Shown: positions 33,868 to 45,202 of the stretch, piece by piece | How positions within the stretch are numbered: position 1 is the first letter of the stretch | How the letters are laid out: each line of letters begins with the position of its first letter | DNA from: Brachypodium distachyon | Taxonomy: Eukaryota > Streptophyta > Magnoliopsida > Poales > Poaceae | Length of the DNA stretch: 64,000 nt | Assembly: GCF_000005505.3 (NCBI RefSeq) | Contig: NC_016134.3 | Location: 36,704,150-36,768,149, forward strand | Reading direction: 5' to 3' | Translations under genes and position numbers: made by a program | The notes under the pieces: generated by a model | What the model was told of the DNA's origin: nothing | The model's input: the letters and a program-made list of their open reading frames with translations, nothing else | The model's database searches: none

Positions 33868-35221
33868 GAGTAAAATGCATTAGAAGTCCTAATTCTTTTG
33901 TAAAGGTTCCAAGTTAGTCCTAATTCTTTGAAACTGCACGTTTAAGTCCCAATTGTTTCATAAGTGGTTCATCATAGGTTCTAATGTGGCTCAGATGCGT
34001 GTCTGTTGCTGACGTGGCTACTTGGGCCAACATGTCATGTGACAAGGTGGAATCTCATTTGCAAAAAAAAACCTTCCTCCTTCTCTTCTCTGTCCCACAC
34101 CTCTCCTCTTTCTCTTCCCCACTGGTTCCCTTCTTGCCCGAAGCGCTCTCTCCCGAGTTCCCCCTCGAGCTTCTTTCTGGCTGCTCCTTCTCTCGTTGTT
34201 GGTGACATCGTTGAGCTCATCCTAGGCCAGTGAACCTCGCCATCGCAACCACTTAGTCGCGCCGCATTTACAACCGCAAGCCGCAACTCCTAGCATGCTT
34301 TCTGCAGCCTGGAACGCGAACGGCATGGCCGCTTTCCAGTGTGTGTCTGCGTGCCGCCACCTTGTACCGCCGCGGCCAACGACTTCCCCGAGCCACGAGA
34401 CCTTGCCCACAAGCTCCGCCTCATCGCCGTGTGATTCCCAGCCTAAGGAATCGTCAGCAAGAGCCGCGAATAGCTGCCATCGTGGTCGTCTTCCTTGACT
34501 CCGGTGTCGAGCCGCCGCTGCTCGATCTCCTCCTTCGGCAAGGTCTGGACTTCACCGCCACCTTTCTTTGCTCCGCGAAGATGTCATGAAGCCTCTAGTG
34601 GTCTTCCCCAAGCCCTGATCGTCCCGAGCTGTCCCCGCGCTGTTCCCTTGCCTCGGCCGCTGCCGCCGTTCCCCGCTCGGGACCTCCTCTGACAGATGGA
34701 GGCAGTGATGAGGGAGATCCCGCACTGGAGTGGCCCAACGATGGCAAAGCGGCGGTGGCCGGTGGTGGTCTTCGTGGCGGGGCTGCTCAGGGTCGCGCCG
34801 GGCTCGGTCGAGGGTGGCGGCAGCTTCGAGTGTGCAGCGGGGCCAAGCGGAGGGAGATAGCGAGCGGAGATGATGCGGAGCTTGAGGAGGGGTTGCAGCG
34901 GGCTCAGCAATCTCGCAGGAGCTCATGGCTCAGGGTGGGAGAAGAACAGGGGAAGAGGGCTTCGGGTGGGAAGAAATGAGGGAGCAGAGAGCTGGCGGGA
35001 GAGAAGAAAGAAAGAGGCAAGGGTTCTATAAAAAAGAGTCCACCTTGTCACCTGACATGTGGGCCAAGTAGTCACGTCGGCAGCAGACACGCGCTCGAAC
35101 CATGTTAGGACCTGTGATGAATCACTTATGAAACAATTAGAACTCAAACGTGCAGTTTCAAAGAACTAGGACTAATTTAGGACCTTTACGAAAAAATTAG
35201 GACCTCTGATGCATTTTACTC
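33868..35221. mobile_element. Mutator-like element (Pack-MULE candidate), 1354 bp
   Basis: Terminal inverted repeats of roughly 190 bp or more begin GAGTAAAATGCATTAGAAGT and end with the complement (ACCTCTGATGCATTTTACTC). Similarity continues through the words GAAACTGCACGTTT, TTGTTTCATAAGTG and GGTGACAAGGTGGA. Flanks AATTATAAA (33859-33867) and AATTATTAA (35222-35230) form a 9-bp target duplication with one mismatch, as expected for Mutator. The interior (about 34060-34990) is GC-rich with many open frames on both strands and no MURA-type transposase, so the element is non-autonomous. The GC-rich interior could be captured genic DNA; I could not name a source. Confidence 0.85.
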
Positions 35222-35439
35222 AATTATTAAAAAAAAATCCAAAGGCATCAGAGACTCACAGTCCAACAACCGCAGGCTGGGCCTAAATAATACACGTGCC
35301 TGATCACACATACATCAGTCTAAATGTGTAATCAGATTGTTAATTCTGCAAACAGATTTGCCTTGCACCAAAGATTATCTGAAACTTTATTTGTGGTTGG
35401 ACATTTCTTTCAATCAAGTTGCTCATAATTTTTAAAATG

Positions 35440-35672
35440 GGTGTGGTTATTTCTCAGTCGTCTGATTTTTAAGCAAAAGGTTTCAATTTAAGTTGACACA
35501 TTAGAACCATTGGATTGAGATCGAAATGTCATCTCCACTTCTTCTCTCAAATGAAGCCGTTTGATTAAAATAACGGACAAACAAGTCGACCGATATGTAA
35601 CTAAATCAGGCAACTACTCTACAACAAAGTCGTTTAAAAATATACAACTATTTCTTAGTTGACTTATAAATA
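35440..35672. mobile_element. MITE-like repeat, relative of 6490-6690 and 8943-9102
   Basis: Contains GGTTATTTCTCAGTCGTCTG at the left and CTATTTCTTAGTTGACTTAT at the right in the same orientation, so these may be the ends of two adjacent or nested copies. The left 120 bp is homologous, inverted, to 6590-6680. Outside it, 35231-35440 and 35672-36421 hold nothing recognisable. Confidence 0.5.
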
Positions 35673-36429
35673 GAAGCTGCCTTCTACAAATCACCAAACA
35701 AAGAGAGGTATCGTTGTGTCCCCTTATCTCATCTCTCTTGGCCAAATTAAGCTGATCCAACATGGCACATTGTACGCCCACTCTGCAAGTTTGTCGTTCT
35801 TAACAACCAAATCCAGCTGACGGCGTGCCAATCCTGAGTATTATTGCCAACACGAGACCCGGGTTCAGTTTCCACCAAACGATCACGCCGAATGTATTGA
35901 CAATTTGACACAGCTAAATATACATGCACACACCACGGGGAGAAAAAATCATGCAGATCGACGTCGATAGACAAAAGTACTGACAGCATAGCATGCATCG
36001 TTTTGTAATAAAGAAATCTTGTTATCTTACTATCTTACAAACAATCGTTTGAAATATTGGCCGTCGACTAGTCGCAACATTGCGCCGTTTTGATCGGGTG
36101 ATACACGTACATGCATGTTCGTTCAACAGTTAGCTAGTGACCAAATAATTTCACAGACTACGCGTAGGTCACTAACTTGTGTCTGCATACATACGTCTAT
36201 GCATGTATGGATGGATCCACGTGTTTGGCAGCTCCGTCCACGATTCCAAGGATGTATGGTCGAAATATTACATGACGCATTTTACACATAGATGTATCTG
36301 TATTTAGATAAATTTAAGATAAGTAATATTGGTTCAAGGAAATAGCTGGGCAAGATTAATAGCACAGCCGGCTGCGGGCTGTACTACTTTGCCATGTCTC
36401 TGAAGTCATCTTACAGCCTGCTGCAGTAT

Positions 36430-36581
36430 CAGGGGCGGAGCACAGAGGAACACTGGTGTCAGCTTCATTTGATTGGTGTCATTTCTTATAAATGGATGAT
36501 ATGTTTTACTAATTTGCAAAGAGATTGCAGCAACCCATTGGTGTCAACTGACACCACAAGTACAACGTAGCTCCGCCCCTG
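36430..36581. mobile_element. hAT-type MITE, 152 bp, perfect TIR and 8-bp TSD
   Basis: It has perfect 12-bp inverted ends, CAGGGGCGGAGC and GCTCCGCCCCTG, and a perfect 8-bp duplication TGCAGTAT at 36422-36429 and 36582-36589. CAGGGGCGGA ends with 8-bp duplications are diagnostic of hAT MITEs. The flanks carry the related words AGCCGGCTGCGGGCTGTAC (36368-36386) and AGCTGGCTGTACTGAC, so it probably inserted into an older repeat. Confidence 0.93.
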
Positions 36582-36589
36582 TGCAGTAT

Positions 36590-38872
36590 AATAGGTTGGT
36601 TATTAAGCTGGCTGTACTGACTATTTAAATATTTAGTGATTGCATATAAAAATAGTTATTGTGACACACGGGAACGCAACGGCCGGGAGTAACGCTAGCA
36701 TCCGGCTGCAAGCGGGCTGATGCTTTTCGGTCCCGTGCTGTAGCCAGGCGACTCTGGTGTCGCCCTTTCCATCCTTTCTCTCCTCGTTTCTCGTTCTTCC
36801 GTTGAAATTTTGATGACGTGGTATCCTTGCAGCCGGCTGACTGCGCTTATTATTCCTGCTCTAAAATGGTCTCACTGCAGCCAAGCGGGCGAAGCCAGTG
36901 TACCACTGCCACGGTGCCACCCCACATGCTTCAAGTGCTTGTCTATAAACCACCTCACTGTAGCACGTGCCACCGGGCCGGGCTAGCTAAGCTAGCTAGC
37001 ACACTAGCAGCTCCTTCGTAATTAACCTTTGGATTAACCTTTTTATTTATGCTGCTGGTTGTGTGCGTACGCTGACGTTTCAGTTCATCGATCCGTGGGC
37101 AATAGACGGACCTAAATTAAAAAGCCATGCAACTCGATCGATCCAGCTAATACACATGGATTGTACATTAAGCTATAGCTAGCTAGCACGTACACGTGCA
37201 TGTCGCATCAACGAGACAACTGTTGCAATGTTAGGAGAACAACCAGTATCTTCCCCATCTGTCCAAAACTGGACATACGAGGGTCCAAATGAAAAAACAA
37301 CAACACAATGGAAACTCTCAATTGTCCAAATTCTGTCCACCTCCCCCATTTCTTCCTCAAATTTGAGGAAAGAATAGGAACCCTCCATTCCTTGTCGGCT
37401 CCACCTGTCATCCAGATTTTCTCTCTTCTTTCTTCTTTCCTCTCTCTCTGGCTCAATCCGTGCCGCCGCCTCCTCTCCTGCTGCTCCGCACCGCCGCCTC
37501 CTCTCCTCTTGTCACCGGATCTGCCGCCGCCGCCCCCTCATCTCCCCCCGTCGCTGGATCGGCCACCCCCTCCTCATCTCCCCCCGTCGTTGGATCGGCC
37601 ACCCCCTCCTTATCCCCTCCCACTGCTGCTGACCCTCCTCCTCCACCTCCCTTTCCTCTGTGCCCCGCCGCCACGCTCGCTGGTCGAGCTCCCCGTCGTC
37701 CGCTTCCCTTCCTCGGTGCCCCGCCACTGCGCTCGCCGGCTGCCTCAATTCCTCTGCCGCAGGGGATGTGGGGACACATGGGAGGGAGCGGATGCAGTCA
37801 CTGATTTGCTGCTAGTGTGGAAGGGGCCGAGCTCCGCCAACCATGGTTCCAGATCAGAGCCGGATGCTCTCAGTCGCCTGCAACTTCTTCAAGAGGCAGT
37901 CCTCCCGGTGCAATGTTGTATCATGTGAGTCCGTTGTGTTTTGCACACGCACATTGCCTTGGCTTGATCCATTATACAGGGCAGCTCTTATACAGTGATG
38001 AACATGAACTGATGTTTGAACTACTGCTCATAATTTTTCTGTGAATGTTGTAGTGCTGCTTTGCCCGCTTCTTTGGTTTGTTGCCATGCGATGTATGTTC
38101 ATGTATTTATCTCAATCCTTTTAATCGGAAATACATGTTGGCATGCATTCCAGAACAATGGCAAGCCGTACCCTTGTGGCTTTCAAAATGAATTCCCAGC
38201 AAGAAAAACTGTATAGTGGCTTAAAATCTTGACAATTTCAGATTGAAAGAGGTTGCTGGAGATGCAGATATACGGTGCATATATAGGCTGCAGAATCATA
38301 TGACATTATGGTGTGCAAATCATGTTCGAAGTTGCAAACTAGAATTAAAATGCAAAAGAAATAAAAAAGACAATTGTCAAATGGGGGTTTCCTTTGGACA
38401 ACTTGGTATTTTACTCATCCCCATTTGTTCAAAAATTACTCAAATGAACAAATGGGAAATATAAATGGGAGTTATCCCTTGGAGATGCCCTTAGCGATCC
38501 ACCTGGGGGATTCGACCAATTTATGCTTGGATGGTCACATGCATGCATATATAGCTAGATCCCAGCTTTTCCTTGAGATCTGTCTGTCATGCATGTATCT
38601 GATCCGGGACACCAATAATTAACCACGATCACATGAGTACATGACATATCTAATCTTGTAATCGGTTTTATCCAGAACAAGGCTAGCTAGTCTTTGATGC
38701 TTCCGTTGACCGTTTTGTTATCCTCGTCCCAGCGCGCGCCGAACCGACGCGCGTTGCTGCAAGCAAAGGACCGGCGATCCCGGCCGATTGTTTTCACCTG
38801 CACGTGCTGCAGTACGCCCCTGCATATTCCTGCTCCCCTTGACGGTCAGTCAGTTATATCACACGCATATGC
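36590..38872. other. Intergenic DNA with C-rich minisatellite
   Basis: At 37530-37620 a roughly 36-bp C-rich unit (CATCTCCCCCCGTCG(C/T)TGGA, then TCGGCCACCCCCTC) is repeated about twice. It opens a proline/leucine-rich frame (37308-37928) with low-complexity frames on the other strand as well, so I do not call a gene. At 38420-38456 the arms CCCATTTGTTCA and TGAACAAATGGG form a small hairpin. The end TTGGAGATGCCCTTA near 38477-38491 looks like one Tourist terminus, but I found no convincing partner. Confidence 0.4.
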
Positions 38873-38986
38873 TCTATCCGTTTTACAATTCTTGTCTCAA
38901 AATTGTTCAAAAATGGACATATCTATTTCTAAAAAGTGTCTAAATACATGTAATATTTTGACAAGAATTATGGAACGGAGAGAATA
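38873..38986. mobile_element. Degenerate Stowaway-like MITE
   Basis: The left end CTATCCGTTTTACAATTCTTGTC and the right end GACAAGAATTATGGAACGGAGAGA are inverted with a few mismatches. The interior TCTAAATACATGTAATATTTTG is shared with the intact Stowaway at 26526-26637. The TA duplication is not clean. Confidence 0.7.
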
Positions 38987-41900
38987 ACTCTCAGTACAGG
39001 CCTCTCTTTTTTTTAAAAAAAAACTCACAGTCCATGCATTATATGGATTCATTCATGCCATGCTATCTTATGCGCGTTGATCCGCGGGCGTCGATTGTAC
39101 TAATTTATTCATCTCAATGATTCACTATCGTCCATGGTCGAGACGCTGGGTATCACGAACTCAAGCCTCATTCGTTTCATAGGAATCACGGGAAAATCAA
39201 AGGATTCAGGATTCTTGAAATTTTTTTGCTGTAGATGCATTCGTTTCACGGAAAACAAGCAAGTCGATTCCTTAGGAATCTCGTGGAATTACTTTATTTT
39301 TGGAGAAAAATGAACATTAGGTCCAACCTCTTTTTTCATAGGGATGAAGTTGGACCGATTGCTTAGGATGGCAAGTGCCACCTCATAGCAATCCTAAATT
39401 TTGCTATTTTTCTACGTTTGGTTTCCTTTGAACCAAACGAGCCCTCGAAAGGAGATCTTACCAAAAGATCCACACGGCGCACCGGAGAAAACCGGCCGGG
39501 CATATGTGCTTCATCATGTAGCAAGTGGATCGGATGACCACGTGCGCGTGTCTCAGGTCTGTACCCAGCCGCGCACGGCGGCATTGATGAGGGCCGGCCC
39601 CGCCGCGGGCACGGAAGAATGCGCAATTGCCGTACCTGAATTAAACGCGGGCTGCCGGCGGCTGGCGCCGCGCCGTCCCCGAACGCTGTGGCGAGGTCGA
39701 GCTGCCGACGACCGTGAGCTCGCGCGCGGCAGAGAGCGGTTACACATGTCCGCTATGTGTATTGCTAGTACATAGTACTTGTCGATCGTAACTGGGAATC
39801 TGGGATTCGGCGATTTTCCTTTGCAAAGATGTAACAACGGCTAGCTAACGGTACTCTATACAAGTCGTCAAATGATAACTCTTTTGCTTCATCAGCAGGT
39901 TCCGCTAGTTCTGAAGCGGCAAAACCAACAAAAACCTGGATGATTAATTCCAGGCATAGCAATGTTCTTCTAACAGTGAAGCATCTCCAAAGTTGAAGAA
40001 ACTGAAACAGAACCAGCTAGCTTCTTGGGCCTGTCCTAGGCTCCTGGTAGCTCTCGTTGGTCTTATTACCACTTTCTTTCTTTTTTTTCTCAAAAAAAGT
40101 CGTAATAATATAAGGGTCCAGGGTCGCTGGACCAGATATATATATATGTTGCTGTCATCGACCGCTTTTCGCGAAACCTTTAAAATAGATCCATGTAACT
40201 TTCCACTGACCTGGCACTTTGTGTCTTTACGTAATGAGGCGTGATACCAGCCAATGGATCGATACAGCCGTCGCCTGCTGCTGTGTGCAGTGTTTTGGTT
40301 TACTTTCGCGCTTACAGTTTCTGTAATGACTGAAGAACTTACTTACCTGCGTGATGGTTTGGGAGAGTCGAGCGAGACAACAGAGGTCGAGAGACGCAGC
40401 GCCGCCGCTGGACGCTGGCCTCGCACGGCCGCACCTGGGCTGCTGGGTTCCTAGGCCCTGGCTGCCGCCTGCTTCCCGCCTCCACGACTACACCCAGTCT
40501 CTCCTCCTCCGCTGGCCAGCTCCTCAGCACCCGCTAGCCCCACCCTGACATCCGCTCGGTCAGGCCGTCCACCCGTTTGCCCGTCGGTGACCTGCGACCG
40601 TCTGTCCCCACATCCTGAAATCCCCAATCGGTAGCCCCCTACATCCTTCTATTGTATGTCCTCTCCTCTCTTTTTTGCGAAGGTGGATCATATTGCATTA
40701 ACCAAGATTCTTACAGAAAAGCCCTGAAAATAGAAAATTTACAACGAAATCCTTCAGCACCCCAGCGTCATCCTCATCGCACAGCACGCTGCGCCGGCGA
40801 AACCCGCCGCCACTCCTCCACTCATTGCCTGGACTGGGAGGATCCCCCGAGCGGCCGGGAAGTCGACGCTCCTCGGCACCTGAGCGCCTCCATCCTGCAC
40901 CACACGCTCGACGACGCCGGCTTGGTCAATAGCAGCACCACCACCTAGATCTTCGACGGCCGGCTCCACCATCTCTCGGACACCGGCTTGGGGGAGACGT
41001 GCACCACAACTCCGACGAGTCGCGGCCGCGCAACGGACAGCAGATCCACCACGGCGCTCCACCGGAGCGACCAGGGCGGAGGAGAGGACCACTGCCCACA
41101 AAACTCTCTCCGGCCACGCCACCAACTCCTCAGTGCCGCCGGCAGAGATCCCACTGCTACATACACTATATACACAGCGCGATCCGTCGATTCCCCATCC
41201 TCCCGCCGCCGGAGCGGCCGCCGGAGGGTGAGAAATCGACCGGATCGACGCCGGCGAGGTGGAAGCAGAGAGGGGTACACAAATCGCCTCTTACCACTGT
41301 AGATGGGGATAAGAGGAGAGGTCCGGGCTCTCTTGGTAGTGTATGTCGTCTCCTTCTATGTCTCGCAAATTTGGTGTAAGTTGCTACAGATGCTTGTCGT
41401 CGCCACGAGGACAAAGACGGCGACCTCATGCTTGTGGGAGACGTGCAATGGGAGTAAGCACCTTTCACATCACACAGTTTAATTTTAGTCATGTAGATAC
41501 GTATTTTACACTGCAACAAGTGCCTAATTGTTCGTTGCTCTGTATCTGTTCCTGCAGTATATACTTCTGAGATCTTCCTGTGAGTACTTCATTCAGGGTA
41601 TGTGAGAAAAATTCTAAACCATGCAGTGTGTCATCTGTCATATTAGTGGTCGTTGGCCATCTTATTCACCGTTGCCTATAATTCTACGCGATTCAGTTTT
41701 TAGATTTTGAAGCATTCAGTCATGTGCCGTGGATCTATATATTAGATCTTTTAGCTTAGAAAATGTAGAGCAATCTGATCGTGTGCTTTGACATTCTTGC
41801 TGATAACTTCTCCACCAGCAAACTTGTGAAAAATACCATAACTAGCACTTATAACATGCATGTCCAGCGGCTAGCACAATAGGTTAATGTACTGGGACTT

Positions 41901-42055
41901 ACAGTGAGAACCATATTTATGTCATGACGAGAATTGAGAAAACATGTTGCAAACCAGTCATTTTTGTGTGATAGTTGTTCAACAAGGAAGAGAGACGTGA
42001 GTGACAAATGAACATCACAATTTCTTACCAACTAAAGCAAAAAAAATGTCTTTGT
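38987..42055. other. Intergenic, repeat-derived DNA
   Basis: 39165-39440 resembles a MITE (CTCATTCGTTTCATAGGAAT at one side, TTTGAACCAAACGAGCC at the other), but the ends do not pair well. 40350-41400 is GC-rich with open frames on both strands and a stretch GATCATATTGCATTAACCAAG typical of high-copy grass repeats. I cannot assign any of it to a gene. Confidence 0.35.
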
Positions 42056-42090
42056 AATTTTTCCGCAGCAACCCGCGGGCATTGTACTAG
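42056..42090 (+). mobile_element. Helitron 3' terminus
   Basis: GCAACCCGCGGGCATTGTACTAG followed by T matches the grass Helitron 3' end: a GC-rich palindrome (CCCGCGGG) 11 nt before CTAG, then host T. The 5' end is uncertain; TCTATATATTAGATC at 41734 after an A is one weak possibility and would give a 357-bp element. Confidence 0.6.
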
Positions 42091-44630
42091 TTAAATTAAA
42101 AAGAGACACTAACCACATGTGTCTCGTTTCCCTCGACAGTTTGCTGCCTTCGACCTAATCCTAATTAACTTAGAGAGTTAGAGTCCTAGTTAATAAAGCA
42201 TTAATTTTATAGTCGATCACCGATGGATCGATTGATTTATTTAACTGCTGGTATTCCTCGTCTTGCCACGTCCTATATTCTCTGCCCCTTTGTGCATGAA
42301 CATGTCCATGTAGGTAAGGTATTTGTATATAAAATTTCATAGCTAGGGAGCTGGTCCCTTAGGTATTCTCATGTGGGTGCAAAGGTTCATGCATTCCGTG
42401 GGAATCAAATCCTACTAGATGACAAACGGCAGCATACATAATTTCAGATTTGACTAACACACGTTCCAACCACTCTTGTAATGCTAGATCATTGTGGCGA
42501 CACCAAACATCTGCAGAGAGATGTTTGTCCTAGCTTGGAGGTTAAGAAGAATCTCAGGGAGTCAAGAACATCTCGATGGCGTCGTCAAATCACCGGATAG
42601 CTTGCTGAGAGCAAGACTAATTAATGGCATAAAACAGGGCAAACAGTCGTTGGTTCTGTTGTTGATTTGTTTGGCCATTCTTGTGGCAAGATATGACGAT
42701 GCAGAGCAATACTGATCCCAGCTGCGATGACAATCCAAATTAGCTAAGGTTTGCAGTATAATTAAGGTTGCAATATTCTCTTAGCACAGATTTTCCATTT
42801 GTATTGATTGATTAATGAGACTACTGTAGTGGATGTTTGGCTCTTTGTTACTTATTATCGGGCGCCGGAAATGGTGGTTGGCTACGAAGAATCTATTTGG
42901 GGTTCAGAGAGAGCCAACTCCCAATGACTTCTGCGAATCAATGAGTGTACAGAGCCATTTGGAGTGTGACACGCATTAGGCTGCAAAGCGCAAATGCAAA
43001 TGTGGCCAACGGTACGTAGGGGTGGTATATAGTACGTGCCACGAATGTCTGAATCAGCAAGAGAATAATGGTAAAGCGTGACCGACATGGCGCCGGGCGT
43101 ACTCCTGGAGATGGCCGTTTTTGGCTAGCGAAAGTACGTGCGGGTGCATCTTCCAATTGCTCCCATCGGCTTCTAAATTCTTCATGTGAGTACTCCATTT
43201 GACTTTATTTCACGGTCGGATTTTTGTGGATGGAAGACAATGTAGTGCCACATCCTCAAATGGTAGTACGTAGGTAATCTCTTTAGTCAGTTGTGGACTT
43301 TTTTTCCCCAAGAAGGTCAACCGTCTTTAAAGTGAAATAAAATTACATGCAAGTCCTTGTGGGTAAACGTCGACGTCTTCCTCCTGCACTTGCCGGTGGT
43401 GCGACATGAACGAAGCTCGATGCTGTTTCTAGACCTCTTATCTGAACCACGTCGGAGCCAGGAAAACGTTGTTGACGTAGCAGCTAGAAAATCGTCGGTC
43501 GGAGTCAGAAAAAGCCTGCGACGGTGATATGAGAAACAACACCGTCCTAGAGAAGAAGTCGACAAAAAGGATTGGATGACCGTTATAGAACTGGCCAGAA
43601 GAATGTGGGAAGAGATAGCATCATTGACTTCACGACAAAGTCATAGCTGGCCGAGCCACGCCAATCGTAGAAGGAACCAACAAACCGAGACACGTATGAT
43701 ACCTGCAAAACGAACACACAACTAGATCTACCACTCCAAAAGAGCAGCGACCAAAGGCCTCACACTCCTCAACGCCACCGGCGAGATGGCCGTCACTGAG
43801 GTGGATGAGGAGTTCAGAAAATCTTATTCTTGTTCCGCAAAGTGCCACCATAACGCCCTGCCGGTTGACCAAAACCTAACTTTAGAGACCTACTATATCG
43901 CCAAACGCAGGTCGAGGGTTCCCACCCTCTCCTACCGCTAGATCAGCGGCAAGTAGAGAAGTCAAGGACCGCTGGAACGCTTGACTGGTCACCGGCCGGC
44001 CGGATGCGATATGCAAGATCTCGGCGGCGGCTAGGTTATGGGTGTGGCTTTTTTTGGCGGCGGCTAGGTTACGTCCTTCCGACCATGTAGTCAGGTGTGG
44101 ACTTGGCCGAACTTCAAGGCCGGCGACGATTTACATACATTCTCACTCTTCCTGTTCCTAATAGTTTTGTTTCTGATTTTTAATTGTACTCTTTGGGTAT
44201 TGCCTTGTTTCTTGTGGATCATTGTAAAACCCATGTATCATTCTCTACTCCTTTATGATGACTGATGTATGCATGGCATCAAGCTGTCCGCCAAGATAAA
44301 GTTGGAGTTTTTCTTTGATTAATATAGAGGCACACCAATGATTGTTATATTGTGGCTCTATATCAGACTCCTGATTTTTAATCAAAATGTTTAAATCTCA
44401 CTTGATTTTTTCTGTGTGCATATTTGGATTTTGAAATGTGCAATTGATATTACACCTTTGAACAACTATAATTATACATATAAAATTTCAGGTGCAATTT
44501 AAAATTGCACGCAAAAATTCACTGCAGTTCTTTTATACTCCCTCCGTAACCCACTCCCCTTCCCCTGTCCGACATCTGGAGCCCACGATCCCCCGTCTCC
44601 GTCCGGCCACGTTGCCCACCTCTCTTCTCC
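42091..44630. other. Intergenic DNA, no supported gene
   Basis: A short frame at 42494-42715 and minus-strand frames at 43317-43872 show no family match. 43340-44120 reads like decayed retroelement DNA but has no diagnostic motif. A lone TACTCCCTCCGT at 44536-44547 resembles a Stowaway end without a partner. Confidence 0.35.
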
Positions 44631-44640
44631 TATAAAATGC
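44631..44640 (+). promoter_or_regulatory. TATA box of the SAUR76/77/78-like gene
   Basis: TATAAAATGC lies 116 bp upstream of the ATG within a pyrimidine-rich context. Transcription would start near 44662-44666, giving a 5' UTR of about 80 nt. Confidence 0.75.
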
Positions 44641-44746
44641 TCTCATCTCCTGGGCTCCTCCCCCTCCAAACAGCCGAGACCATCCTCTGTTTTCTCTCCC
44701 TCTGCTTCTTCCAGGCTGAAAAAGCAACCGCCCGGGCAGCAGGACA

Positions 44747-45202
44747 ATGGCGAAGGGCGGCCTGAGCAAGCTCAAGTGCATGATCAAGCGGTGGCACTCG
44801 TCGAGCCGGATCTCGCGCACGCACTCGGCGGGGTCGCACGGCGGCGACGGCGGCGAGGAGCAGGACACGTGGCGCCACGGCATCGCCTCGGCCGTCGTCG
44901 GCGGCGGCCGCGGGGCGGGGTCGGCGTCGTTCCACGGCGCCGACGGCGTGCCCCCGGGCCTCCACCCCGTGTACGTCGGCAAGTCGCGCCGCCGCTACCT
45001 CATCGCCGCCGACCTCGTGGGCCACCCCCTGTTCCAGAACCTCGTCGACCGCTCCGGCGGCGGCGCCGCCGCGTCAGCCGGGGCAGGCGGCACCATCGTG
45101 GGCTGCGAGGTGGTACTGTTCGATCACCTCCTATGGATGCTGGAGAACGCCGAGCCGCAGCCCGAGTCGCTCGACGAGCTCGTCGAGTACTACGCCTGTT
45201 GA
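44747..45202 (+). CDS. SAUR auxin-responsive protein, SAUR76/77/78-like, intronless, 151 aa
   Basis: The N-terminus MAKGGLSKLKCMIKRW and the core HPVYVGKSRRRYLIAADLVG with HPLFQNLVDRSG (about residues 74-104) identify a SAUR. The KSRRRYL variant, the CEVVLFDHLLWMLENAE block (120-136) and the DELVEYYAC tail fit the SAUR76/77/78 group rather than canonical growth-promoting SAURs. A Gly/Ala-rich loop (104-116) and a Gly-rich linker (31-62) are typical of GC-rich grass paralogues. SAURs are small, short-lived proteins; many bind and inhibit PP2C.D phosphatases, and this subgroup has been linked to ethylene and auxin responses in Arabidopsis. The role here is inferred. A single exon with a TATA box upstream is normal. 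I did not find a DST-type mRNA instability element in the 3' flank. Confidence 0.95.
   Translation: MAKGGLSKLKCMIKRWHSSSRISRTHSAGSHGGDGGEEQDTWRHGIASAVVGGGRGAGSASFHGADGVPPGLHPVYVGKSRRRYLIAADLVGHPLFQNLVDRSGGGAAASAGAGGTIVGCEVVLFDHLLWMLENAEPQPESLDELVEYYAC

Noticed and set aside
37308..37928. Proline-rich 206-codon open frame
   Set aside because: It arises from a C-rich minisatellite; open frames exist on the opposite strand too and there is no domain.
37229..38491. Large Tourist-like element with GGGCATCTCCAAGGG end
   Set aside because: The proposed left end does not pair convincingly with the right end.
44536..44547. Stowaway element upstream of the SAUR gene
   Set aside because: Only one CTCCCTCCG end, no inverted partner.
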